From Promicromonospora sp. AC04 (GTDB lineage Bacteria > Actinomycetota > Actinomycetes > Actinomycetales > Cellulomonadaceae): a stretch of DNA of 64,000 nucleotides. A program made the translations under genes and the position numbers. This document shows, in pieces, positions 22,817 through 31,178 of this stretch. The stretch is from the NCBI RefSeq assembly GCF_003058225.1, contig NZ_QBUG01000002.1, positions 372,001-436,000 on the forward strand, written 5' to 3'. Under the pieces are notes generated by a model, which saw only the letters and a list, made by a program, of their open reading frames with translations, did not search any database and had not been told where the DNA came from. The stretch's first letter is position 1. Each line of letters starts with the position of its first letter.

Positions 22817-24562
22817 ATGGTGAGCACGGCCCCCACCCCGCCCGAGACCCAAGCACCAGCCCGTCGCACACCCACGACGTCGAAGCGGCCCGCCCGCCCG
22901 AACGGCCAGTGGAAGGTCGACGGCACCGCCCCGCTGAACCACAACGAGGAGTTCAAGCAGGAGTCCGACCCGCTGGCCGTGCGCGACCGCATCGAGCAGG
23001 TCTACGCCAAGGAGGGCTTCTCCTCCATCACCGACGACGACCTGCACGGCCGGTTCCGCTGGTGGGGCCTGTACACGCAGCGCAAGCCCGGGATCGACGG
23101 CGGCAAGACCGCCACGCTGGAGCCGCACGAGCTCGAGGACGAGTTCTTCATGCTGCGGGTCCGGATCGACGGCGGAGCGCTGAGCACCGAGCAGCTGCGC
23201 ACCATCGCGGGCATCAGCACCGAGTTCGGCCGGGGGTCGGCGGACATCACCGACCGGCAGAACATCCAGCTGCACTGGATCGAGGTCGGGGCGGTGCCGG
23301 AGATCTGGCGCCGGCTGGAGTCCGTCGGGCTGAGCACCACGGAGGCCTGCGGCGACGTCCCGCGCGTCATCCTCGGCAGCCCGGTGGCGGGCGTCGCGAA
23401 GGACGAGCTGATCGACCCGACGCCGGTGATCGAGGAGATCCAGGAGCGGTTCATCGGGGACCCGGCGCTGGCGAACCTGCCGCGCAAGTTCAAGTCGGCC
23501 ATCACGGGCCACCCGAGCCTGGACGTGGTGCACCAGATCAACGACATCTCGTTCGTCGGCGTCGACCACCCGGAGCTGGGGATCGGCTACGACGTCTGGG
23601 TGGGCGGCGGGCTGTCCACGGCGCCGCGCCTCGCGGAGCGGCTGGGCGTGTTCGTCACGGCCGCGGAGGCGCCCGACGTCTGGCACGGTGTGATCCGCAT
23701 CTTCCGCGACTACGGCTACCGCCGGCTGCGCAACAAGGCGCGCCTGAAGTTCCTGCTCGCCGACTGGGGTGTCGAGAAGTTCCGCCAGGTCCTGGAGGAG
23801 GAGTACCTGGGCCGCAAGCTGCCCGACGGCGTCGCGCCGCCGTCGCCCACCGAGCTGGGCCCGGACGAGCGTGGTGACCACGTGGGGATCCACGAGCAGC
23901 ACGACGGCCTCTTCTACATCGGCGCCGCGCCCACCGTGGGCCGCGTCTCGGGCGAGACGCTCGCGAAGCTCGCGGACCTCGCCGAGGCGCACGGCAGCCG
24001 CCGCGTCCGCCTGACGCCGCAGCAGAAGCTGCTGGTCCTGGACGTCCCGAAGGACGAGGTGGAGCCGCTCGTCGCCGGCCTGGACGAGCTCGGCCTGCAG
24101 GCCCGGCCGAGCATCTTCCGCCGGAACACGATCGCCTGCACCGGCATCGAGTACTGCAAGCTCGCGATCGTCGAGACCAAGGCGACGTCGGCAGCGGCGA
24201 TCACGCAGCTCGAGGAGCGGCTGGGGGACCTGAACAACCTCAAGCCCCTGAGCCTGCACGTCAACGGCTGCCCCAACTCGTGCGCGCGCATCCAGACGGC
24301 CGACATCGGCCTCAAGGGCCAGCTCGTGATGGACGACGACGGCAACCAGGTGCCCGGCTTCCAGGTGCACCTCGGCGGCGGCCTCACGGCTCCGGACCGG
24401 GACGACGCCGGGCTCGGGCGCACGGTGCGCGGGCTCAAGGTGACCGCCGACGGGATCGGCGACTACGTGGAGCGGGTCGTGCGCCGGTACGACGCGGACC
24501 ACGACGGTGAAGAGACGTTCGCCCAGTGGGCACACCGCGCCGACGAGGAGGCTCTGCGATGA
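22817..24562 (+). CDS. sirA: Assimilatory ferredoxin-sulfite (nitrite/sulfite) reductase
   Basis: The 581-residue protein has the two-fold ferredoxin-like/[4Fe-4S]-siroheme architecture. The cluster and siroheme cysteines are Cys441 and Cys447 (ACTGIEYCK) and Cys485 and Cys489 (NGCPNSCAR). FGRGSADITDRQNIQLHWIE and TTEACGDVPR are siroheme-side motifs; the Tyr in WWGLYTQRKPG and the Cys in TTEACGD match the residues cross-linked in the mycobacterial enzyme. It reduces sulfite to sulfide in six electrons. cysH overlaps it by four bases and cysG (siroheme synthesis) follows, so sulfite is the likely substrate rather than nitrite. A Cys-rich leader upstream suggests cysteine-responsive control. 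Confidence 0.94.
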   Translation: MVSTAPTPPETQAPARRTPTTSKRPARPNGQWKVDGTAPLNHNEEFKQESDPLAVRDRIEQVYAKEGFSSITDDDLHGRFRWWGLYTQRKPGIDGGKTATLEPHELEDEFFMLRVRIDGGALSTEQLRTIAGISTEFGRGSADITDRQNIQLHWIEVGAVPEIWRRLESVGLSTTEACGDVPRVILGSPVAGVAKDELIDPTPVIEEIQERFIGDPALANLPRKFKSAITGHPSLDVVHQINDISFVGVDHPELGIGYDVWVGGGLSTAPRLAERLGVFVTAAEAPDVWHGVIRIFRDYGYRRLRNKARLKFLLADWGVEKFRQVLEEEYLGRKLPDGVAPPSPTELGPDERGDHVGIHEQHDGLFYIGAAPTVGRVSGETLAKLADLAEAHGSRRVRLTPQQKLLVLDVPKDEVEPLVAGLDELGLQARPSIFRRNTIACTGIEYCKLAIVETKATSAAAITQLEERLGDLNNLKPLSLHVNGCPNSCARIQTADIGLKGQLVMDDDGNQVPGFQVHLGGGLTAPDRDDAGLGRTVRGLKVTADGIGDYVERVVRRYDADHDGEETFAQWAHRADEEALR

Positions 24563-25419
24563 CCGCTCTGTCCGAAGCTCCGACGTCCTCTCTTTCGCTC
24601 TCCGGGCCGGGCCAGGGGGTGAACCCGCGCCTGGCGCGGGTGCGCGCCCGCGCCGCCGCCCGCGAGAGCATCCGTGCCATGCGTCCGGCCGCCCGGGCCA
24701 AGCGCCGCCGTCGGACCGCCGAGGAGCTGCGCGCCGTGGTGGAGCGCGGGCAGGCGCAGCTCAACGCGTCGTCCGAGAGCCCCGAGGCGGACGCCCACGC
24801 CGTCATCGCGTGGGCCGTGCGCGAGTTCGGGCCGTACCTGGCGGTGGCCTCCTCGATGCAGGACACCGTCCTGTCGCACCTCGTGTCCGAGCAGTTCCCG
24901 TTCGTGGACGTCCTGTTCGGCGACACCGGCTACCACTTCGCGGAGACGCTCGGCACGCGTGGCGCTGTCGAGATCGAGCTCGACGTGAACGTCGTGGACG
25001 TGCGCCCTGAGCTGACCGTGGCCGAGCAGGACGCCAAGTACGGGCCGAAGCTGCACGACCGCGACCCCGAGGCATGCTGCGCGATGCGCAAGGTCGCGCC
25101 CATGAAGAAGGCGCTGGAGGGCTACGAGGCGTGGGCCACCGGCGTGCGCCGCGAGGAGACGGCGGCGCGCGCCAACGCGCCGCTCGTGAGCTGGGACGAG
25201 CGCAACGGCGTGGTGAAGATCAACCCGATCGCCGCGTGGACCGATGATCAGGTCGCGGAGTACGCCGGCCGGCACGGCCTCGTGGTGAACCCGCTGCTCG
25301 CCGACGGCTACCCGTCGGTCGGCTGCGAGCCGTGCACCGCGCGGCCGCTGCCGGGCGAGGACGCGCGCTCGGGCCGCTGGGCCGGGCTCGACAAGGACGA
25401 GTGCGGCCTCCATGTCTGA
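24559..25419 (+). CDS. cysH: Adenylylsulfate/phosphoadenylylsulfate reductase
   Basis: ATG 24559 overlaps the sulfite reductase stop (ATGA); 286 residues. The PAPS-reductase fold begins near residue 95 with LAVASSMQDTVLSHLV and FVDVLFGDTGYHFAETL. The cysteine set is that of the [4Fe-4S] adenylylsulfate-type enzyme: Cys173-Cys174 (CCAMRKV), Cys256 and Cys259 (GCEPCTARP) and the catalytic Cys282 in DECGLH. The first 90 residues are a basic Arg/Ala extension. It reduces activated sulfate to sulfite using thioredoxin. The cysD/cysN sulfurylase genes expected beside it are not in the window. Confidence 0.94.
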   Translation: MTALSEAPTSSLSLSGPGQGVNPRLARVRARAAARESIRAMRPAARAKRRRRTAEELRAVVERGQAQLNASSESPEADAHAVIAWAVREFGPYLAVASSMQDTVLSHLVSEQFPFVDVLFGDTGYHFAETLGTRGAVEIELDVNVVDVRPELTVAEQDAKYGPKLHDRDPEACCAMRKVAPMKKALEGYEAWATGVRREETAARANAPLVSWDERNGVVKINPIAAWTDDQVAEYAGRHGLVVNPLLADGYPSVGCEPCTARPLPGEDARSGRWAGLDKDECGLHV

Positions 25420-25472
25420 CGCCGAACGGGTTGGCCTGGACTGGCAGGTCGGGCGAGACGGCCGGAGCGGCG

Positions 25473-25548
25473 AGGTCCGCTTCGACCAAGCGCTTACGCA
25501 TGCTTTCGGGCCGCAGAGCATGCGTAAGTGCTTGCTGGAAGCGGACCT
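25473..25548. repeat. 32-bp inverted repeat between cysH and cysG
   Basis: Arms 25473-25504 (begins AGGTCCGCTTCGACC) and 25517-25548 pair at 29 of 32 positions around a 12-base loop. It fills most of the gap inside what looks like one operon. The right arm contains, in reverse, the 17-base sequence also found at 20388-20404. It may lower read-through into cysG or stabilise the upstream mRNA 3' end. Confidence 0.85.
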
Positions 25549-25587
25549 TCGTTCGCCGACGGCGGCGCTGACCGGGAGGGCGGGCTC

Positions 25588-26850
25588 ATGACCCACGAGA
25601 TCTACCCGCTGGGGCTCAAGGTTGCCGGGAGACTCGTCGTCGTGGTCGGCGGCGGGCCCGTCGCCGCGCGCCGTGTCCGGTCGCTCGTCGAGGCGGGCGC
25701 GCGGGTGCGCGTCGTCGCGCCGCACTCTGCCCTCGCCGAGCATGGGATCTCCGTCGCGTCCGAGACCCTCGGGCCCTCGGATGAACCGCAGCCGGCGAGC
25801 GTGCAGTGGGTCCGGCGCGAGTACCGGACGGGAGACCTCGAGGGTGCGTGGCTCGCGCACACCGCGACGGGTTCGGCCGAGGCGGACCGCCAGGTGGCCG
25901 ACGACGCCGAGCGCTCCCGGATCTTCTGCGTCAGCGCTGGTGACGCGACCGTGGGCACCGCGTGGGTCCCTGCGGTAGCGCGCACCCCTTTGACCGACGG
26001 CGGCGAGGTGACCGTCTCGGTGACCGCCGGCCGGGATCCGCGCCGCGCGCAGGCAATCCGGGACGCCGTCGCGGCCCAGCTCCAGTCGGGCGCCCTGCCG
26101 CTGCGCCGACACCGCGAGTTAGAGCGTCCCCTCGGCCGCGTCTGGCTCGTCGGCGGCGGCCCCGGCGACCCGGGGCTCATCACGGCCCGCGGCCGCGCGG
26201 TCCTGGCACAGGCCGACGTCGTGATCGTGGACCGGCTCGGCCCGCGCGCCCTGCTCGAAGAGCTCGCGCCCGAGGTCGAGGTCATCGACGTCGGCAAGAC
26301 CAGCGGCAACCACCCGGTGCCGCAGCACGAGATCAACGCGCTGCTGATCCAGCACGCCCAGGCGGGGCGCGACGTCGTGCGCCTCAAGGGCGGCGACCCG
26401 TACGTGCTCGGCCGCGGCGGCGAGGAGCTCGCGGCCTGCCGCGTGGCTGGCATCGAGGTCGAGGTAGTGCCGGGCGTGACCAGCGCTGTGTCCGTTCCGG
26501 CGGCAGTGGGCATCCCGGTGACCCACCGCGGCGTCGCGCGCGGCTTCAGCGTCCTGACCGGGCACGACGGCGCCGCTGAGGTGCCGGGTGGGCCTGACCA
26601 CACGCTCGTGCTGCTCATGGGCGTCACCCACCTGGCCGATGCGGCCGAGGCCCTCATCACGGACGACCGCCCCGCCGACACCCCGGCCGCCGTGGTGGAG
26701 GACGGCTACGGCACCGGCCAGCGCGTCACCGTAGGCACGCTTGCAACCATCGCGGAGCACGCCGCCGAAGTCGGAGTCCGACCGCCCGCGGTGATCGTGG
26801 TCGGCGCGGTAGTCCGCCTCTCGCCCGCCTGGGCCCAACAAGCTCGTTGA
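25588..26850 (+). CDS. cysG: Siroheme synthase (precorrin-2 dehydrogenase / uroporphyrinogen-III methyltransferase)
   Basis: ATG 25588 with GGGAGGG upstream gives 420 residues. The N-terminal half is the NAD-dependent dehydrogenase/ferrochelatase (GRLVVVVGGGPVAARRVRSLVEAGARV). The C-terminal half, from about residue 180, is the SAM-dependent uroporphyrinogen-III methyltransferase: VWLVGGGPGDPGLITARGRAVL, RLKGGDPYVLGRGGEEL and VVPGVTSAVSVPA. The order is that of CysG. It makes the siroheme cofactor for the sulfite reductase upstream. It is separated from cysH by 168 bases with a palindrome. A second palindrome begins over its stop codon. Confidence 0.95.
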   Translation: MTHEIYPLGLKVAGRLVVVVGGGPVAARRVRSLVEAGARVRVVAPHSALAEHGISVASETLGPSDEPQPASVQWVRREYRTGDLEGAWLAHTATGSAEADRQVADDAERSRIFCVSAGDATVGTAWVPAVARTPLTDGGEVTVSVTAGRDPRRAQAIRDAVAAQLQSGALPLRRHRELERPLGRVWLVGGGPGDPGLITARGRAVLAQADVVIVDRLGPRALLEELAPEVEVIDVGKTSGNHPVPQHEINALLIQHAQAGRDVVRLKGGDPYVLGRGGEELAACRVAGIEVEVVPGVTSAVSVPAAVGIPVTHRGVARGFSVLTGHDGAAEVPGGPDHTLVLLMGVTHLADAAEALITDDRPADTPAAVVEDGYGTGQRVTVGTLATIAEHAAEVGVRPPAVIVVGAVVRLSPAWAQQAR

Positions 26851-26910
26851 GTGCTGGGTAGTCCGCCGGCGCGAAGGCCACCAACCTGGCGGACAACCCA
26901 GCACTCAACG
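26845..26910. terminator. 23-bp inverted repeat at the cysG stop
   Basis: Arms 26845-26867 (begins CGTTGAGTGCTGGGT) and 26888-26910 pair at 22 of 23 positions around a 20-base loop. The left arm contains the cysG stop codon TGA; the right arm ends 27 bases before the stop of the convergent small-protein gene. Probable bidirectional terminator. Confidence 0.75.
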
Positions 26911-26936
26911 TATTTCCTCGGAACCGGCACGGCGCG

Positions 26937-27182
26937 CTACCTCGGCCAGAACAACAAAGCGATCGCCGCTCCCGCAAATAATGCACCGGCAACTGTCCAC
27001 GTGACTGAGAGCCGAATCGCCAGCTCTCGTGGAGTGCCACTCCACGCGTTTGAACTCCGGTAGTACCGCGGCATGGTGTCGAAATACCTCTGGTAACGCT
27101 CGCCCCAATCGTCCGGGCGCCGAAGTCCCAGCACCCCGACCAGGACCAGCGCTGAGCCGACGACAAGCGGGATCAGATTCAT
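26937..27182 (-). CDS. Small membrane protein, unknown function
   Basis: ATG at 27182 gives 81 residues (MNLIPLVVGSALVLVGVLGL); GTG 27197 would add five. I prefer the ATG because GTGAGGG lies at SD distance. There are two membrane helices, residues 2-20 and about 60-78 (TVAGALFAGAAIALLFW), joined by a polar segment with RYQRYFDTMPRYYRSSNAW. No family is recognised. It lies upstream of nothing on its strand except the convergent cysG end and is transcribed in the same direction as the histidine kinase pair, 105 bases after the regulator stop. Confidence 0.65.
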   Translation of the reverse strand: MNLIPLVVGSALVLVGVLGLRRPDDWGERYQRYFDTMPRYYRSSNAWSGTPRELAIRLSVTWTVAGALFAGAAIALLFWPR

Positions 27183-27287
27183 ATTGGACGCCCTCACCAG
27201 TGGATAAACTTGCCGACCGAGCAGCCGACCGAACTCGCGGCCAGCTACCCAGCAACAGCGCCGACGGAGCCCCCGCCCAACCCCGGC

Positions 27288-27983
27288 TCAAAGAAGCCGA
27301 CGAGCCACCGCCCACCGCGTCAGCTCGTACCGCGACGACAGCTGCAGCTTCCGCAGCACCGCGGACACGTGGGTCTCCACGGTCTTGATCGAGATGAACA
27401 GCTCGCTCGCGACCTCCCGGTACGAATACCCGCGCGCGATGAGCCGCATGACCTCCTGCTCGCGCTTCGAGAGGCGGTCGAGCTCGTCGTCGGCCACGGC
27501 TATGTCGTTCGCGGACGCGCCGAACGCGTCCAGCACGAACCCGGCCAGCCGCGGCGAGAAGACGGCGTCGCCCCCGGCCACCTGCACCACCGCCGACGAC
27601 AGCTCCGACGGCGCGATGTTCTTCGTGACGTAGCCGCGCGCCCCGGCCCGGATCACGGAGACGACGTCCTCCGCGGCGTCGGACACGGAGAGAGCGAGGA
27701 ACCGCACGCCCTCGCCCAGCAGGTCGGCGCAGCGCTGCACAACCTCCGCGCCACCGCCGCCGTTGCCGCCGGGCAGGTGCACGTCGAGCAGCACCACGGG
27801 CGGGCGGTGCTCGTGCACCTGCGCCACCGCGGTGTCGACATCGGACGCCTCGCCCACCACCGTCACCCGGTCGTCCAGGGAGGCGCGCACGCCCGTGCGG
27901 AACAGATGGTGGTCGTCCACGAGCACCACGGGTACCGGGAGGGAAACCATCCCGCCGCCCGACGCCGTCGCCTGGGTAGTCAT
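27288..27983 (-). CDS. NarL/LuxR-family response regulator (envelope stress pair)
   Basis: ATG at 27983 overlaps the kinase stop (ATGA); 231 residues. The receiver domain has the acidic pocket VLVDDHHLF, the phosphoacceptor Asp67 in VVLLDVHLPGG and the switch lysine in GYVTKNIAP. The C-terminal LuxR helix-turn-helix is LSKREQEVMRLIARGYSYREVASELFISIKTVETHVSAVLRKL. A short insertion (GGNGGGG) lengthens the loop after the phosphorylation site. With the PspC-domain kinase it forms a two-component system likely sensing membrane state and acting on the divergent pspC-like gene. Confidence 0.92.
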   Translation of the reverse strand: MTTQATASGGGMVSLPVPVVLVDDHHLFRTGVRASLDDRVTVVGEASDVDTAVAQVHEHRPPVVLLDVHLPGGNGGGGAEVVQRCADLLGEGVRFLALSVSDAAEDVVSVIRAGARGYVTKNIAPSELSSAVVQVAGGDAVFSPRLAGFVLDAFGASANDIAVADDELDRLSKREQEVMRLIARGYSYREVASELFISIKTVETHVSAVLRKLQLSSRYELTRWAVARRLL

Positions 27984-29389
27984 CTTGTCGCGCCTTCCGC
28001 TGTGGTGGGCACAGCGCTGGGAGCCGTAGCGGCCCGCGCCCTGCCGTTCTTGTCGTTCTTCTTCTCGCCGTTCGCCGACGTCTTCTCCAGCGGCATCCGG
28101 AGCCGGACCTCGGTGCCCCAGCCCTCGCGGCTGACGACCTCGGCGGTGCCGCCGCGCCGGCGGACCCGGCCGAGGATCGACTCCCGGACGCCGAACCGGT
28201 CCAGCGCGATCTCGTCGAGGTCGAACCCGTCGCCCCGGTCGCGGACGAACACCTCGGCCACCGCGTCGGTGACCTCGAGGTAGACCGAGACCGGCGGCCG
28301 CCCGTGCTTGAAGGCGTTGAGCAGGGCCTCGCGCGCGGCCTGCAGCAGCGCGGCCGTGTACTCGGTGGGCGGGCAGTCGCCCACCACCACCGTCTCGACG
28401 GTGAGCGGCGCGACGGCGTCCTCGATCTCGGCGACCAGCTCCTTCAGCTCGGCAGCCACCGACGTGCCGGGCTCGCGCCGGTCGTCGTACAGCCATCCGC
28501 GCAGCTCCCGCTCCTGGGCGCGGGCCATGCGCGACACGGCCTCCGGGTCGGAGGCCTGCGCACGGATCAGGGCGAGGGTCTGGAGCACCGAGTCGTGCAG
28601 GTGGGCGGCGATGTCGGCGCGCTCGGACTCGCGGGCGCGGGCGGCGCGCTCGTCGCCGAGCTGCCGCACGAGCCGGATCCACCACGGCACGGACACCAGC
28701 ACCACGCCGGCGACCATGGCCACCGACGCGACGGTGGCCTGCATCAGCACGCTCACGGGGGTGTCCTGGCCCACGAGCATCAGGACGCCGAGCATGGTGA
28801 GCACGACGCCGCCGGCGAGCCGCAGCAGCGCCGTCCGCGACCGCAGGCCGGTGCCAGTGCCACCCACCCACCGGTCCCGCTCGGTCGCGTCGATCTGGCT
28901 CCACGCCAGAGCCACGCCGCCGAGCCCGATGAGCGCCGGAAGCACCCACGACGCCACCGGGTCCCAGTCGGCGCGGATCGCGACCAGGAGCGCCGCGCTC
29001 GACAGCAGCACCACGCCGATCCAGATGTCCCGCACCGCGAGCCGCGACACCGGCCCGGACAGCCGCATGCGCTCGGCGAGCGATGCGGCGGACCGCGCCT
29101 CCGCGGCATCGGGTTCGGCACCTGGGGTCAGGCGCGGGGCGAGCCGACGGCGTTCGGTGGGCACGACGTCGGGCACGGAGGGGACGCCGGCGGGGATCGT
29201 CACCCACCAGAAGACGTAGGCCACCAGGCCGGCCCCCGCGAACCCGGTGAGCACCATGAACACGATCCGGACCACCCACACGGGCAGGCCCGTGTGCGCT
29301 GCCAGGCCGGCGGCCACGCCGGCCACCCAGCGGCCGCTGTAACCCGGTCCGGCCTTGCCGGGCCGGCGGAGGGTGAGTCGTTGGTTCAC
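27980..29389 (-). CDS. PspC-domain sensor histidine kinase
   Basis: GTG at 29389 gives 469 residues (MNQRLTLRRPGKAGPGYSG). A PspC domain occupies about residues 15-75 (WVAGVAAGLAAHTGLPVWVVRIVFMVL, then FWWVTIP), followed by further membrane segments near 120-140, 150-165, 190-206 and 215-235. The dimerisation/phosphoacceptor region is ADIAAHLHDSVLQTLALIR (His265), and the ATPase has DRGDGFDLDE and GWGTEVRLRMPL. Fusion of PspC to a HisKA_3 kinase is a known actinobacterial arrangement for envelope stress. It is coupled to the LuxR-type regulator and divergent from a second PspC protein. Confidence 0.9.
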   Translation of the reverse strand: MNQRLTLRRPGKAGPGYSGRWVAGVAAGLAAHTGLPVWVVRIVFMVLTGFAGAGLVAYVFWWVTIPAGVPSVPDVVPTERRRLAPRLTPGAEPDAAEARSAASLAERMRLSGPVSRLAVRDIWIGVVLLSSAALLVAIRADWDPVASWVLPALIGLGGVALAWSQIDATERDRWVGGTGTGLRSRTALLRLAGGVVLTMLGVLMLVGQDTPVSVLMQATVASVAMVAGVVLVSVPWWIRLVRQLGDERAARARESERADIAAHLHDSVLQTLALIRAQASDPEAVSRMARAQERELRGWLYDDRREPGTSVAAELKELVAEIEDAVAPLTVETVVVGDCPPTEYTAALLQAAREALLNAFKHGRPPVSVYLEVTDAVAEVFVRDRGDGFDLDEIALDRFGVRESILGRVRRRGGTAEVVSREGWGTEVRLRMPLEKTSANGEKKNDKNGRARAATAPSAVPTTAEGATR

Positions 29390-29525
29390 CCCCTGATCGT
29401 CACATGTCCGAAGGCCCCTGAACACGCCTAGGGGCGGATCTCAGGGTCTCGCGCCGGGGTAACCAGGGTCGGTTCAGGGCAGGTCCCGATGCCGGATGCG
29501 CCGCCGGGCGACCAGCATGGATGTC
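29390..29525. promoter_or_regulatory. Divergent control region with CCCTGA/TCAGGG motifs
   Basis: CCCTGA occurs at 29391-29396 and 29416-29421, and its reverse complement TCAGGG at 29441-29446 and 29474-29479. Centre spacings are 25, 25 and 33 bases, arranged as two inward-facing pairs. A small hairpin (GCCCCT at 29414-29419 with AGGGGC at 29430-29435) overlaps them. The region lies between the kinase operon and the pspC-like gene, so it is a candidate binding array for the encoded regulator. Confidence 0.5.
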
Positions 29526-31178
29526 ATGAGCACCGACGAGACGCGTCCCGAGGACGCCACGAGTGAGCCGGGCGGCCCGGCGGACGCCGGGTCGGTCGGC
29601 CCGGACGCCAGTTATGCCGGCCCGTCAGTAGAACCGGCAGCCAACCCAGCAGTTGACCCAGCGGCCGGCCCGACGGTCGACCCTGCACCTGTCGCCCCCG
29701 GGCAGCGCCCCTACCCGGAGTCCGGCTTCTTCGCCTCGATCCGCCGCGGCCTGTTCCCGCGTTCCGACCAGCGCTGGGTGGGCGGCGTCGCCGGCGGCCT
29801 CGCCGAGCGGATCGGCTGGGACCCGCTGCTGGTGCGCGGCCTGCTGATCGTGAGCTTCTTCCTCGGCGGGCTCGGCCTGATCCTGTACGGCGTCGGCTGG
29901 GCGCTGCTCCCCGAGCGCGACGGCCGCATCCACCTGCAGGAGGCGATGCGCGGCAACTTCGACGTCGCGATGCTCGGCGCGGTGGCCGTGCTCCTCAGCG
30001 GCTTCGCCTGGGGCGGCCCGCTGGGCTGGTGGGACGACGGCGACGGCTGGGGCTGGCTCTCCGTCTTCTTCTGGCTGGCCGTCCTCGGTGTGCTGCTCTA
30101 CCTGATCGTCCAGGGCGTGCAGCGCCAGCGCGACAACAACGCGACCAGGCAGCAGGGCGCCGTCGCAGGCAGCCCCGGCACGCCCCCGGCAGGCACCTCG
30201 ACCGGCACGCCGGTGCCCGGTACCCCCGCGCCCGGCGCCACGTCCGGGACCGGCACGCCCGCACCGTTCACCCCCGCACCGCCGGTCGATTATCCCCGGC
30301 GGACCGACGGCCTGGTCTACGCGACCGGCGCCGGCCCCGCGCCGTACCGGCAGCCGCAGCCGCAGTACCGGCCCGGCCCGGTCCACCCCCCGCAGCCCGT
30401 CTACACCGCGCCCCCGCGCCCCCGGGTCTCGCGTGGCCCCGGCGGCGCCGCCGTCGGCATCACGCTCGGCGTGATCCTGCTGGCGGGAGCCCTGCTCCTG
30501 GCCGCCCACCGCCTGAACAGCGGGAGCTACCTGCCCGACGGCGTCGAGTTCATGGCGGCATGGCTGGGCATCGGGACCGTCGTGCTCGGCTTCGCGATCC
30601 TCGTGTCGGGCCTGCGCGGCCGCACCAGCGGCGTGCTCGGGTTCTTCGCGATCGTCGCCCTGCTGTTCGGCTTCGGGTACGTGGTCGTCGCGGACAGCGT
30701 CGACGCGCGTTGGGTGGACGACGCCGTCGTGAGCGGCCGCGAGATCGAGGGCCTCGTGACCGACAACAACAACCCGGACGCGGCGGCCATCACCGAGGGC
30801 ACGATCACCGTGAACACCATCCGCGAGGCGGAGGACGGCTTCTACGTCCGCTGGGGCGACCCGACCATCGATCTGTCGGAGCTCAACCTGTCCAAGGTCG
30901 AGCCCGGCGATCCCGTCGTGGTGCCCATCCAGCTCGGGGCCGGCTCGACCGTCGTGATCGTCCCCGAGGACGTGCCGGTCGAGGCGAACGCCTACCTCGC
31001 CGCCGGAACCGTCCAGTGGAACGTCGACGACCAGGACCGCTCCGCGAGCGGCGTCGGCTCCGACGACTACTTCGCGAGCGACGAAGTCGGCGACGACGGC
31101 GCCGTGCTCAGCCTCCAGATCGAGGCCGGCGCGGGCGAGGTCGTCGTGTCCGAGACCACCTCAGGGAGCACGCCATGA
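29526..31178 (+). CDS. PspC-domain membrane protein with LiaF-like C-terminal domain
   Basis: I take ATG 29526 (MSTDETRPEDATSEPGG, 550 residues); ATG 29496 or 29517 are possible. A disordered acidic/Pro N-terminus (about 60 residues) is followed by the PspC domain (RWVGGVAGGLAERIGWDPLLVRGLLIVSFFL), two more helices, a Pro/Gly/Thr-rich linker, three more helices (to VVVADSV) and an exported beta-rich tail from about residue 400. The tail resembles LiaF/DUF2154-type domains (VDDAVVSGREIEGLV, PEDVPVEANAYLAAGTV). It likely senses or buffers membrane stress and may signal to the divergent PspC-kinase. It overlaps the next gene by four bases. Confidence 0.82.
   Translation: MSTDETRPEDATSEPGGPADAGSVGPDASYAGPSVEPAANPAVDPAAGPTVDPAPVAPGQRPYPESGFFASIRRGLFPRSDQRWVGGVAGGLAERIGWDPLLVRGLLIVSFFLGGLGLILYGVGWALLPERDGRIHLQEAMRGNFDVAMLGAVAVLLSGFAWGGPLGWWDDGDGWGWLSVFFWLAVLGVLLYLIVQGVQRQRDNNATRQQGAVAGSPGTPPAGTSTGTPVPGTPAPGATSGTGTPAPFTPAPPVDYPRRTDGLVYATGAGPAPYRQPQPQYRPGPVHPPQPVYTAPPRPRVSRGPGGAAVGITLGVILLAGALLLAAHRLNSGSYLPDGVEFMAAWLGIGTVVLGFAILVSGLRGRTSGVLGFFAIVALLFGFGYVVVADSVDARWVDDAVVSGREIEGLVTDNNNPDAAAITEGTITVNTIREAEDGFYVRWGDPTIDLSELNLSKVEPGDPVVVPIQLGAGSTVVIVPEDVPVEANAYLAAGTVQWNVDDQDRSASGVGSDDYFASDEVGDDGAVLSLQIEAGAGEVVVSETTSGSTP

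Noticed and set aside
22817-24562. Dissimilatory or nitrite-specific reductase
   Set aside because: Cotranscription with cysH and proximity to cysG point to sulfite assimilation; no nitrate genes are present.
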